A DNA stretch of 64,000 nucleotides from Kineothrix alysoides (GTDB lineage: Bacteria; Bacillota; Clostridia; Lachnospirales; Lachnospiraceae). The stretch spans positions 1,240,001 to 1,304,000 of the forward strand of contig NZ_JPNB01000002.1 in the NCBI RefSeq assembly GCF_000732725.1, read 5' to 3'. This document shows positions 51,726-59,351 of this stretch, in pieces; within the stretch, counting starts at the first letter, position 1, and every line of letters begins with the position of its first letter. Made by a program: the position numbers and the translations under genes. The notes below the pieces were generated by a model. It ran no database searches, was not told the DNA's origin, and was given only the letters and a program-made list of their open reading frames with translations.

Positions 51726-52641
51726 TATAATCCTCCTCATATTTTTGTGTTATTTTCTGGATGCCTGCTGCCAACCGTAATCTTAATGTCAAAGGCTCCA
51801 GCACTTCCAGATCTGCGCCATATGATAAAAGGTAACCATAAAGTGAATTATCATCAGGCATTTCAGCATTAACAATAAACGAACCATCAAGATTAGATAC
51901 TATGTCTTGTTCTTCAAAATCATCATAAGCGCGATGAATACTGGTGGCATTTATTTTCAATATCATTGAAATATATGTAATATCAGGATTCTCTATTGGC
52001 GGAGCAGAATATATACTCCTGTCAAAATAATGGTCATTCATAAATATGTGTTTGATTCTCTTAATTTTGAATAGTCTATAATCATTTTTGTTGAGGCAAT
52101 ATCCATACAAATACCATGATTTTTCTTTGTATATTAGTTTTAATGGATAAATAGTCCGCGTCGTTTTTTTGCCGGACACGTCCATGTAGTCAATCTCTAT
52201 TTCTTGAGATTTGATTATGGCCTGTCTAAGCTTTTCAAACTTTTCATTGTCATTTGCGGTCTTTTTGCCCCAACGCGAAAAATCAACGTCAATCCAAGTC
52301 TCAGATGATTTTTGAAACAAACTTTCCAACTTTGCTAAAAGATCGTCAACATTTATTTCACTTGTGACGCTTATTGATTGTAAAGCAAGTAATATTTGCT
52401 TTTGTTCATCTTCTGAAATTGCCGTTTTATTCAGGGTAAAGTTCTCAAGTATTGATAGTCCGCCGCCTTTGCCTTGTACCGTGTATATAGGGATACCAGC
52501 TTGCGAAAGTATATCAATATCTCGCAAAATAGTTCTCTTAGCAACCTCGAAATGCTCTGCCAATTCACTGGCTGTTGTCCGCTCTTTACTTAACAATAAA
52601 TATACTATCTCAAAAAGACGATTTATTTGCATATTATTCAT
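51718..52641 (-). CDS. WYL-domain (YafY-type) transcriptional regulator
   Basis: The 307-residue protein has an N-terminal winged HTH (residues ~1-60, TASELAEHFEVAKRTILRDIDIL), then a WYL domain with the region YPLKLIYKEKSWYLYGYC and a C-terminal extension (WCX-like). WYL regulators sense ligands, often nucleotides or single-stranded DNA, and commonly control defence or stress operons. It precedes and overlaps the HEAT gene. The -10 box ends ten bases before the ATG, so the transcript would be leaderless or nearly so. Confidence 0.87.
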   Translation of the reverse strand: MNNMQINRLFEIVYLLLSKERTTASELAEHFEVAKRTILRDIDILSQAGIPIYTVQGKGGGLSILENFTLNKTAISEDEQKQILLALQSISVTSEINVDDLLAKLESLFQKSSETWIDVDFSRWGKKTANDNEKFEKLRQAIIKSQEIEIDYMDVSGKKTTRTIYPLKLIYKEKSWYLYGYCLNKNDYRLFKIKRIKHIFMNDHYFDRSIYSAPPIENPDITYISMILKINATSIHRAYDDFEEQDIVSNLDGSFIVNAEMPDDNSLYGYLLSYGADLEVLEPLTLRLRLAAGIQKITQKYEEDYNA

Positions 52642-52650
52642 CTCTATTTA

Positions 52651-52679
52651 ATTATAACATGATAACATGACGAGGGTAA
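52651..52679 (-). promoter_or_regulatory. Promoter with tandem 8-bp motif for the WYL gene
   Basis: On the minus strand TTACCC (52679-52674) and TATAAT (52656-52651) are 17 bp apart. CATGTTAT occurs twice in tandem across the spacer and -10 (52669-52654), a possible autoregulatory site. The start codon is only ten bases from the -10. Confidence 0.6.
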
Positions 52680-52840
52680 GTCACCTTTAAGAGTTCGTTA
52701 TATGCGGCCACCCATTTAATAACATCGCATTTGTTGCAATAAAATTGATCGGCAATATCTTGATAAGAATATTTTTCTTCTAAATATTTTTTTACCATCT
52801 TAAGCTTCAATTCGTTTAAGTAAATTTTCTTTCCGGACAT
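52652..52840 (-). pseudogene. IS3-family OrfA-like HTH remnant
   Basis: The 62 residues begin SGKKIYLNELKLKMVKKYLE and YSYQDIADQFYCNKCDVIKWVAAY, the HTH of IS3/IS150-type OrfA. Intact OrfA is longer and is followed by OrfB, which is absent; after residue ~48 the sequence diverges (LLKVTYPRHVIML). It is a truncated remnant that shares its end with the WYL promoter. AAAGGGGC precedes ATG 52840. It marks the right border of the 50.1-52.9 kb cassette. Confidence 0.65.
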
Positions 52841-52912
52841 AAAATAAGCCCCTTTCATTAGATTTTATTTTATCTAACAAAAGGGGTTCACTTCATAAGC
52901 CGGTGGTTCAGA

Positions 52913-53040
52913 TTAATAGGAAAGAGTTTCTATTAAAAAAAATGGATGCGCAGCTGCGCGCACGGAACAACGGCTGTACTGACGAAGTACTTGGTCGCGA
53001 GAATGTATGAAGCACACTTTTGTTCCTGTCCCGGTACAAG
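52913..53040 (+). repeat. Intergenic structured repeat family 1, copy 2
   Basis: It keeps the order seen at 7354-7493: TTAATAG/CTATTAA arms, ATGGATGCGCAGCTGCGCGC, ACGGAACAA with a distal TTTTGTTCC, the shared CGCGAGAATGT and AAGCACAC blocks, and a closing GGTACAAG. It has an added local hairpin AGTAC/GTACT. Confidence 0.75.
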
Positions 53041-53084
53041 AATATCGTATCGGGAATTTTTGCATTTTCTGTTTCCGTTCTGTC

Positions 53085-53837
53085 TTACATAAATTGCTGG
53101 GGAAACTGGCGCATGATTCCTGAAGAAAAATAATCAGCCATATCCAGAGCTTCCTGCTCTACGCGGTTGAAGGCTGCAATACCGACTTCAAAGTCATTTG
53201 CGAGCTGGGCTTCTACTTCCTGTGTGGTCAGGTTGAGATGGTCGTAAAGCATCTTCCGAACGTCTTCGAGGTTGTAAAAGGGATTAATGCTGCTGAATGC
53301 TTCCGCCATTTGATCTGCATTCTGATACCATCTTCTGGTAAGGTCCTCTGCTTCCGCAGTGTTATCGTCGCGTAAGGCAGTGATCAAGTCGGCTCCGATT
53401 GTTAGATGTTCAGTTAAGAGCTGTTCGATGGTCCCTGCGGTAGCCGGAGAATAGAAGTTTGCGAATATTGCCGCGGCATCCGCCGGATTTTCAAGGAGGC
53501 GGGCCTTGGTAGCATCTTCATCCGCCAGCCGGTTCGCAATGCTGATGAGAAGCAGGCGTGTCCAGTATACGTGCTGTATCCACACTTCACGCATATCGCC
53601 AAGAAGGTTGAACTGCATGGAAGGGTTGGGGCAGGCGGGAGGATCCGAAGGGAATGCTTGCGAAATAAATTGTTCGCTGGGGCAAATGATAATATTGCTT
53701 CCTATTTGAAGATTGTATGGGTCGAGGCCGGGATTCAGAGCGAGAATATCTTGCACCGTAGTCTGGAAATAGCGGGAAAGCTGATATAGATTGTCACCCC
53801 TGCGGATTGTATATTGTACTTTTTGAAAACAATTCAT
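53085..53837 (-). CDS. LysM-domain protein
   Basis: The 250-residue protein begins with one LysM module at residues ~8-53 (VQYTIRRGDNLYQLSRYFQTTVQDILALNPGLDPYNLQIGSNIIIC), which binds N-acetylglucosamine polymers such as peptidoglycan. The rest (about 70-250) is a long alpha-helical domain without a recognised catalytic motif. There is no classical signal peptide, as in some spore- or wall-associated LysM proteins. AAGGAGA precedes the ATG. It is monocistronic, with an AraC regulator on the opposite strand. Confidence 0.8.
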   Translation of the reverse strand: MNCFQKVQYTIRRGDNLYQLSRYFQTTVQDILALNPGLDPYNLQIGSNIIICPSEQFISQAFPSDPPACPNPSMQFNLLGDMREVWIQHVYWTRLLLISIANRLADEDATKARLLENPADAAAIFANFYSPATAGTIEQLLTEHLTIGADLITALRDDNTAEAEDLTRRWYQNADQMAEAFSSINPFYNLEDVRKMLYDHLNLTTQEVEAQLANDFEVGIAAFNRVEQEALDMADYFSSGIMRQFPQQFM

Positions 53838-54013
53838 ATAGATATCTCCTTTTCATTTATTAGTATCATATGCCTTGAAGGCCCCTTTGCCACATGCTGC
53901 TTTGTCATAGAGAGGGAAAAAAGGCGTGTGGATAAGAAAAAAATGTTTAAATGAAAAATGGGGCATGCTATACTAAATTTGACGATGTACGGTTAAAAAA
54001 AGGAGGAGGCAGC

Positions 54014-54946
54014 TTGCAGGTAGTTGAGAATATTCAATTTATAAAAGGCAGTAAAGAAGAAGCGTTGCCGGAGATGCCGTTCGGTTTTCCTCATCTCGCT
54101 TCCTATGTCGAATTTAATAAAGAGACACACAGTCAAATACCCTGGCATTGGCATAAAGAGATGGAGTTATTTTACATTGAGCAAGGGAGCCTTGAATATC
54201 ATACGCCCGGAGGGAGAACTTTTTTTCCGCCCGGAAGCGCGGGGCTTATTAATTCTAATATTCTTCATATGACAAAGCAGCCGAAGGGAGAGGAGAAAAC
54301 GATTCAGAAAGTTCATATTTTTGACGTCTCTCTTATCGGCGGAAGACCGGGGAGTCTGATGGAACAAAAATATATCAGGCCGCTTATAACATCTCCGTCA
54401 ATTGAAGTTCTGGGGTTTTATCCACAAAAGGAGGAGCATAAGGAAATCCTGGAGAAAGTAAGGAAATCCTTTGAAATTGAAAAAGAGGAATTTGCTTATG
54501 AAATAAAATTAATTGAACTGTTATCTGGAATATGGTATCGTCTTCTGGAAACATTGGAAGAGACATGGCAGGAAAAGCAAGGGAAAAGTCCGCGGCATGA
54601 AAAGGCAAATGAAAAGCTTAAAATGATGCTCAGTTTTATTCATGAGCATTATGATGAAAAGATTTCGGTAAAGGAAATTGCGGATGCAGCATTTATCAGC
54701 GAACGGGAATGCTTCCGGTCCTTCAAGGAGAATATGAGGATGACTCCGATAGAGTATCTCAATGATTATAGATTGCAGTTAGCATGTAATTTGCTGGTAA
54801 GCACCAGGGAACCGATTACTTCGATAGGAAGTGTCTGCGGTTTGGGAAGCAGCAGCTATTTTGGAAGAGTTTTTCGGGAGAATAAGGGGTGCACTCCGAT
54901 GGAATATCGAAAAAAATGGCAGGATAGTGATAAAGATTGGCATTAA
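54014..54946 (+). CDS. AraC-family regulator with cupin sensor domain
   Basis: The 310-residue regulator has an N-terminal cupin-like domain (IPWHWHKEMELFYIEQGSLEY, a sugar-binding type) and a C-terminal AraC double HTH (ISVKEIADAAFISERECFRSFKEN and ITSIGSVCGLGSSSYFGRVFRENKGCTP). The start is TTG 54014 behind AGGAGGAGG. An upstream in-frame ATG at 53951 lies before a TATACT -10 box at about 53970, so it cannot be the start. The target genes are not evident; the small gene downstream is a candidate. Confidence 0.85.
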   Translation: MQVVENIQFIKGSKEEALPEMPFGFPHLASYVEFNKETHSQIPWHWHKEMELFYIEQGSLEYHTPGGRTFFPPGSAGLINSNILHMTKQPKGEEKTIQKVHIFDVSLIGGRPGSLMEQKYIRPLITSPSIEVLGFYPQKEEHKEILEKVRKSFEIEKEEFAYEIKLIELLSGIWYRLLETLEETWQEKQGKSPRHEKANEKLKMMLSFIHEHYDEKISVKEIADAAFISERECFRSFKENMRMTPIEYLNDYRLQLACNLLVSTREPITSIGSVCGLGSSSYFGRVFRENKGCTPMEYRKKWQDSDKDWH

Positions 54947-55037
54947 AAGTATATTTTTATGTGAATATCTGCGTTATATTAATATCGTAACGAGCAAGCC
55001 TTATGTAACCTGAGAAATAGTTTGAAGGAGGATGCAG

Positions 55038-55271
55038 ATGTTCAAGTTTAATATTTTAGATATGCCGGCTTTTCTAAAGGCTGTGAATGATTGCAGCGGC
55101 ACGGTTAATATAGTTCAGGAAAATGGATATAAGAGTAATATTAATAAAGAATGGAGTATACAATCTGCGTTAAAGGAAAGATTCAGGGAGAATCATAACA
55201 GCCTGAAGATAACTCTTTCCATACCGGATTACAAGGACTATCTGAAAGTTGTCCATTGTTTAATTAGTTGA
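55038..55271 (+). CDS. Small protein of unknown function (77 aa)
   Basis: The 77-residue protein FKFNILDMPAFLKAVNDCSG, then a polar middle and a C-terminal DYKDYLKVVHCLIS, suggests a small alpha/beta fold somewhat like HPr-type proteins, but no His/Ser phosphorylation motif is present. ATG 55038 is used because GGAGG lies seven bases upstream; ATG 55032 is too close to that site. A strong hairpin follows. The function is unknown. Confidence 0.6.
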   Translation: MFKFNILDMPAFLKAVNDCSGTVNIVQENGYKSNINKEWSIQSALKERFRENHNSLKITLSIPDYKDYLKVVHCLIS

Positions 55272-55295
55272 TGTATATATTTCATCATAAATAAA

Positions 55296-55345
55296 GGGCT
55301 TGTTTACCTAATATGGGTAAACAAGCCTAATCCCTTTTCTGAGGG
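55296..55345. terminator. Bidirectional terminator between convergent genes
   Basis: GGCTTGTTTACC pairs with GGTAAACAAGCC. A second small hairpin (TCCCTTTT/GGGA) and T-rich sequence follow; read on the minus strand the stem is followed by TTTATTT. It separates the 55038 gene from the ferredoxin gene. Confidence 0.75.
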
Positions 55346-55358
55346 AAATTTTCTGTTT

Positions 55359-56069
55359 TTACGCGAGGATTTCTCCATTAGTACCTATTGTTATTACTTG
55401 CCAAGGTATGAATTTTCCGCTTGCCTGAAGGGCGGTTTTGGCAGCAGCTTCGATTCCTCCGCAGCAGGGAACTTCCATTCTTACGATTTTTACGCTCTTT
55501 ATATTGTTGTTCCTTATGATTTCCGTTAATTTCTCGCTGTAATCCTCCATGTCAAGCTTAGGGCAGCCGATAATGGTAATATGGTTCTTGATAAAATCGC
55601 GGTGGAAATTACCATAGGCATATGCAGTACAATCGGCGGCGATTAACAGATTGGCATTGTCGAAATAAGGTGCATTAACGGGAACCAATTTAATCTGAAC
55701 AGGCCACTGCATCAGTTCGCTGTTTATTTCTTCAACGCCATGGCTCTTCTCTTCGGCAGGAGGAGCTTTTCTTTCGAGAGCCTGTGAGCGGGAACCGGGA
55801 CAGGTAAATGCCGGAGCGGCGTCCCTTTCCTTTTTCAATTGATTCTGTTTTACGGCTTCTTCATCATATGCAGCCGCTTCACGTTCTTCGAAGCTAATAG
55901 CTTCCGTAGGGCAGACAGGAAGGCAGTTGCCCAGACCGTCGCAGTAATCATCCCGAAGCAGTACGGCTTTGCCGTCTACCATTCCAATAGCACCCTCGTG
56001 ACAAGCAGCCGCGCAGGCACCGCATCCATTACATTTATCCGCATCAATTTTTATAATCGTTCTTTTCAT
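55359..56069 (-). CDS. Ferredoxin-like 4Fe-4S protein with C-terminal domain
   Basis: The 236-residue protein has two 4Fe-4S motifs near its start (CNGCGACAAACHEG and CDGLGNCLPVCP). A linker with Lys/Glu-rich sequence follows, then a C-terminal domain with LLIAADCTAYAYGNFHRDF and VPCCGGIEAA. It probably carries electrons in an anaerobic redox process. In Clostridia such genes often lie next to Crp/Fnr-type regulators and hydroxylamine-reductase genes; here a Crp/Fnr gene is divergent and adjacent. The partner enzyme is not in the window. Confidence 0.82.
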   Translation of the reverse strand: MKRTIIKIDADKCNGCGACAAACHEGAIGMVDGKAVLLRDDYCDGLGNCLPVCPTEAISFEEREAAAYDEEAVKQNQLKKERDAAPAFTCPGSRSQALERKAPPAEEKSHGVEEINSELMQWPVQIKLVPVNAPYFDNANLLIAADCTAYAYGNFHRDFIKNHITIIGCPKLDMEDYSEKLTEIIRNNNIKSVKIVRMEVPCCGGIEAAAKTALQASGKFIPWQVITIGTNGEILA

Positions 56070-56313
56070 CTTAATATCATCCTTTCCGATTTAGACTCGT
56101 TACTCCGTATTTTCTTTCTTGTTCTTATGTGATGAGTATAGTAAAATATTAAAAAGAAGTATGTTGTTTTTGCAACGCAAATAAAATGATTAAAAAATTT
56201 TTAAAATTATACACTTGTAACTATTAGAAAGTGTCAGGTTGCCGGTGTGAAAGAAAGCAGAACTCTCATTGCTGTTTGTACTGCGCCCGAAGGCGCGCGA
56301 AATGGAGGATTTT

Positions 56314-57024
56314 ATGAAAGAATATTTTGAAATTATAAAACGAAGTCCGCTTTTTGCAGGTATTGAAGAAAATGAAATAGAAAAAATGTTCTGTGTTCTC
56401 GGAGCGTATATCGAAAGCTATGAAAAAGAAGAATTTATTTTCAGAACAGGAGAACACGTACATCTGCTCGGTATGGTACTCCATGGGGATGTCCATATCG
56501 TGAGGGAGGATTTTTGGGGAAATAGGAATATTTTAACGGAGATCGGTCCCGGACAGATTTTTGCAGAGACCTATGCATGCCTTCGCTTTGAGGAACTGGG
56601 AGTGGATGTGGTTGCGGCTGACAAGGCGGAAGTTCTTTTTCTCGATATTTACAAAGTGACCGGTGCGGACGGAGTGGAAAGCAGATTTCACAATATTCTG
56701 ATTCGAAACCTCTTAGATGTGCTTGCGGGGAAAAATTTGATGCTGACGGCGAAAATGGGACATATCATGCAGAGGAGCACAAGGGAAAAGCTGCTGTCCT
56801 ATCTCTCAGAGCAGTCGAGAAAGGCTCACAGCCCGGAATTCATAATTCCTTTTGACAGACAGCAGATGGCCGATTACCTTTCCGTAGATCGGAGCGCCAT
56901 GTCGAAAGAGCTTGGAAAGCTGCGTAAAGAAGGCATTATTTCCTTCGAAAAAAATAAGTTTAAGCTTAGCAGTTCCGGATGCGGAGCGCTTGACTTTGCA
57001 GAAAAAAATGTTATAGTAAAATAG
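56314..57024 (+). CDS. Crp/Fnr-family transcriptional regulator
   Basis: The 236-residue protein has an N-terminal cyclic-nucleotide-binding fold (VHLLGMVLHGDVHIVREDFWGN, IGPGQIFAETYACL) and a C-terminal winged helix (DRQQMADYLSVDRSAMSKELGKLRKEGIISF). No N-terminal Cys cluster for an Fe-S sensor is present. It is divergent from the ferredoxin gene and upstream of the flavin reductase-rubredoxin gene, so it likely controls one or both in response to redox or nitrosative signals. ATG 56314 has GGAGG upstream; the longer frame to 56269 includes that site. Confidence 0.85.
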   Translation: MKEYFEIIKRSPLFAGIEENEIEKMFCVLGAYIESYEKEEFIFRTGEHVHLLGMVLHGDVHIVREDFWGNRNILTEIGPGQIFAETYACLRFEELGVDVVAADKAEVLFLDIYKVTGADGVESRFHNILIRNLLDVLAGKNLMLTAKMGHIMQRSTREKLLSYLSEQSRKAHSPEFIIPFDRQQMADYLSVDRSAMSKELGKLRKEGIISFEKNKFKLSSSGCGALDFAEKNVIVK

Positions 57025-57093
57025 TAATTGTTATTAATTTCACAACTGTAAAATGATAATCTATGCAGATAAAAATATATGGAGGTTAGGGTT

Positions 57094-57750
57094 ATGGATG
57101 CTAATATTTTCAGAGATATGTCTTACGGAGTATACATTGTTTCGACGATGGATGGGGAGCGTCCAACGGGTTGCATTGCCAACAGCATCATGCAGATTAC
57201 ATCTGATCCGGCGACCGTAGCGATAAGCATTAATCACGATAATTACACGAACGGCTGTATCGATGCCAATGGCAATTTTACTTTTTCCATTCTCGCAGAG
57301 GATTCCGATTCCGGCTTGATCGGTAAATTCGGCTTCTGCTCAGGAAAAGATGTGGACAAGTTCACGGATGTAAATTACGAAATAGTTCAGGGAGTACCCG
57401 TAGTAAAATCTACGTGCGGTTATGTAGTTTGCGAAGTCATCAACAAGATGGAGACAGCCAGCCATACGGTATTTTTAGGAAAGGTACTGGATGCGCAGGT
57501 TTATGACCCTTCGTCACAAGCGATGACCTATGCTTATTACCATAATGTGATAAAAGGAAAAAGTCCTAAAAATGCTCCGACTTATTTGCCTGAGGAAAAA
57601 CCCCAGCCGGCAAAAGAGAGCGGAAGCAAGGTGAAATATGTCTGCCAGGTGTGCGGATATGTTTATGAAGGAGAAGACCCAATACCGGAGGAGTTCAAAT
57701 GTCCCGTTTGCGGAATGGGATCCGATAGGTTTACGAGGGTAGAAGAATAA
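57094..57750 (+). CDS. Flavin reductase-rubredoxin fusion
   Basis: Residues 1-~165 form a FMN-binding split-barrel flavin reductase ([38 protein letters not shown]). After a proline/lysine linker, residues ~175-218 form a rubredoxin with [15 protein letters not shown] and [11 protein letters not shown], so one Fe(Cys)4 centre. The fusion would pass electrons from NAD(P)H-reduced flavin to rubredoxin-accepting partners such as rubrerythrin or flavodiiron proteins, in oxygen or NO defence of anaerobes. ATG 57094 is nine bases after GGAGG. A terminator follows. Confidence 0.9.
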   Translation: MDANIFRDMSYGVYIVSTMDGERPTGCIANSIMQITSDPATVAISINHDNYTNGCIDANGNFTFSILAEDSDSGLIGKFGFCSGKDVDKFTDVNYEIVQGVPVVKSTCGYVVCEVINKMETASHTVFLGKVLDAQVYDPSSQAMTYAYYHNVIKGKSPKNAPTYLPEEKPQPAKESGSKVKYVCQVCGYVYEGEDPIPEEFKCPVCGMGSDRFTRVEE

Positions 57751-57775
57751 AAGTAAGAATAAGAGATTGAGAAGG

Positions 57776-57856
57776 CGTAAGCGGCTGTGTTTTCTAAATG
57801 AAACCATTTATGTAGTGATGGTGGGTTTCAGTGAGAAAATGCAAGCCGCTTTTTTA
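57776..57856 (+). terminator. Terminator with long stem-loop
   Basis: AAGCGGCT (near 57778) pairs with AGCCGCTT and is followed by TTTTTT near 57851. The loop contains an inner GAAACC/GGTTTC pair. Confidence 0.65.
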
Positions 57857-57916
57857 TATCACAGGAAATACCTTGCTGTTTTAACGTGTGAAAGTATTAC
57901 CTTACCATGATATAAA

Positions 57917-57991
57917 CACGAGTGGAAAACACTCGTGTCGCTCTCCGTGCAAAGGATGCGCAGCTACGCACGCAGAATAAAAATAGTGATG
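57917..57991 (+). repeat. Hairpin plus partial copy of intergenic repeat family 1
   Basis: CACGAGTG and CACTCGTG form a perfect 8-base inverted repeat (57917-57937). GGATGCGCAGCTACGCACGC (57954-57973) matches the core of the copies at 7354 and 52913; the rest has decayed. The gap 57751-58265 also holds a terminator and the bioY promoter, but no convincing gene. Confidence 0.6.
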
Positions 57992-58211
57992 CCGAAGAAA
58001 GTTTTTATAGAGAAATCCGGATTGAACATGATGAATATAAAAGAGGGTGTGAGCTTCACAAACAGATTGTCAACCAATGTAGAAAAAAAGTTGACAATAG
58101 TAAGCTGAAATGATATACTTTCACAGAGCTCAAGAAAAGCAACAGCATAATTAAGAAATAACAACAAAATAAAACAGTACCAAAACAGCACTAAAATTTA
58201 ATAACAATAAA

Positions 58212-58230
58212 ACTTAATAGTAAATTAAGT
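58212..58230 (+). promoter_or_regulatory. Candidate operator before bioY
   Basis: ACTTAAT and ATTAAGT form a perfect 7-base inverted repeat around AGTAA, 36 bases before the bioY ATG. It does not match the classic BirA operator core, so the cognate repressor is uncertain. Confidence 0.4.
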
Positions 58231-58265
58231 AATCAATATTTTTGGATTGAGACGGAGGATATGAC

Positions 58266-58823
58266 ATGGACGCAGTGAAGGTAGGAAAAAGTAAGACATA
58301 TGATATGGCATACATAGCGATTTTTGCAGTGTTGATGGCGATTTGTTCCTGGATAGCAATTCCTACGATGGTTCCGTTTACCTTGCAGACCTTCGGGGTC
58401 TTCTTGGCAGTAGGTGTTTTAGGAGGCAAGAGGGGGACTGTCGCTATTTTAATTTATATACTGCTTGGGGCCATCGGATTGCCGGTATGGGCAGGAGGTA
58501 CAGGCGGTATGGGGGTTTTGCTCGGTAATACAGGAGGATATATTATCGGATTCCTGTTTATTGCACTCATTATGTGGGGCGCGGAGAGGTTGTTTGGCAG
58601 GAAGAATTGGGTGATGATAGTTTCCATGGTATTAGGTCTGATTGTCTGCTATGCCTTTGGCACCTTGTGGTTCATGATGCTGTACGCGAAAAATACAGGA
58701 GCGGTTGGCCTTGGAACGGTTCTTGGCTGGTGTGTGATTCCGTTTATTATTCCCGATATTGTGAAGCTGGCGCTGGCGCTTATACTTAGCAGGCGTTTAA
58801 ACAGAGTAATCGGAACTTTGTAG
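58266..58823 (+). CDS. bioY: Biotin ECF transporter substrate-binding protein BioY
   Basis: The 185-residue protein has six membrane helices and the BioY signature: MVPFTLQTFGVFLAVGVLGGKRGTVAILIYILLGAIGLPVWAGGTGGMGVLLGNTGGYIIGFL. It binds biotin at nanomolar affinity and delivers it to the cell with the shared EcfT-EcfA module encoded elsewhere. No biotin biosynthesis genes are nearby, which fits scavenging. GGAGG precedes the ATG. A copy of a dispersed repeat follows its stop. Confidence 0.93.
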   Translation: MDAVKVGKSKTYDMAYIAIFAVLMAICSWIAIPTMVPFTLQTFGVFLAVGVLGGKRGTVAILIYILLGAIGLPVWAGGTGGMGVLLGNTGGYIIGFLFIALIMWGAERLFGRKNWVMIVSMVLGLIVCYAFGTLWFMMLYAKNTGAVGLGTVLGWCVIPFIIPDIVKLALALILSRRLNRVIGTL

Positions 58824-58840
58824 TTACGGTTAGGCTACGC

Positions 58841-58872
58841 AAGAACGTGATTCAAGAGATGCTTTCTGCTTT
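58841..58872 (+). repeat. Intergenic repeat, copy B of the 2888 element
   Basis: AAGAACGTGATTCAAGAGAT and the following TTTCTGCTT match 2888-2918 with one mismatch. The complementary arm in copy A (GCAGAAATCA) is not conserved here, apart from a shorter AAGCAGG. Confidence 0.7.
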
Positions 58873-58928
58873 GTAAACCTCTGTAAGCAGGAAGAAAAGG
58901 ATGCTGGAAAAAAGGAAATAAAAGCATT

Positions 58929-59297
58929 ATGAAAATATATGAAATAAGACCCCATCATGGGCTGTGCCTCTCTTTTTTTGGAGGAAAGGGATACAGCAGC
59001 GAATTCGTAAAGCATATGGCGGAGATAAAAGCGGAGGTCAGCAAGAATCCCACCGTTCTACTCCATAGCCGGACGGATGAAATATGCAGTGTTTGCCCAC
59101 ACAATAAAAATGGGACGTGCGAAAGCGAGGAGAAGGTGCAGCGGTATGATAAAGAAGTGCTGCGATTATGCAGCCTGGACCAGAAAGCGGAAATAGAATG
59201 GAAGCTGTTCGAGCAGCTTTTGAATGAGAATATCTTGGTCGCCGGGAAGCGCGAAGCGGTTTGCGGCGACTGCGAGTGGAATGCCATTTGCAAATAA
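58929..59297 (+). CDS. DUF1284-type cysteine-rich protein
   Basis: The 122-residue protein begins KIYEIRPHHGLCLSFFGGKG and YSSEFVKHMAEI, the DUF1284 signature, and has Cys pairs ICSVCPHNKNGTC and VCGDCEWNAIC. The cysteines probably bind a metal or Fe-S cluster. The function is unknown. The ribosome site AAAGGAAA lies before the ATG. It converges with the TipA-type gene across a shared hairpin. Confidence 0.82.
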   Translation: MKIYEIRPHHGLCLSFFGGKGYSSEFVKHMAEIKAEVSKNPTVLLHSRTDEICSVCPHNKNGTCESEEKVQRYDKEVLRLCSLDQKAEIEWKLFEQLLNENILVAGKREAVCGDCEWNAICK

Positions 59298-59320
59298 ATT
59301 TTCATATATAACAACAGCCC

Positions 59321-59351
59321 ACAGGCCGGAAGCTTTCGCTTACCGGCCTGT
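59321..59351. terminator. Hairpin between convergent genes
   Basis: ACAGGCCGG pairs with CCGGCCTGT around a 13-base loop. It overlaps the 3' end of the TipA-type gene. No strong T run is visible on either side, so termination may be weak. Confidence 0.6.

Noticed and set aside
57922-58113. 63-codon frame on the plus strand
   Set aside because: It runs through the hairpin and decayed repeat copy, lacks a ribosome site, and its start lies in the inverted repeat.
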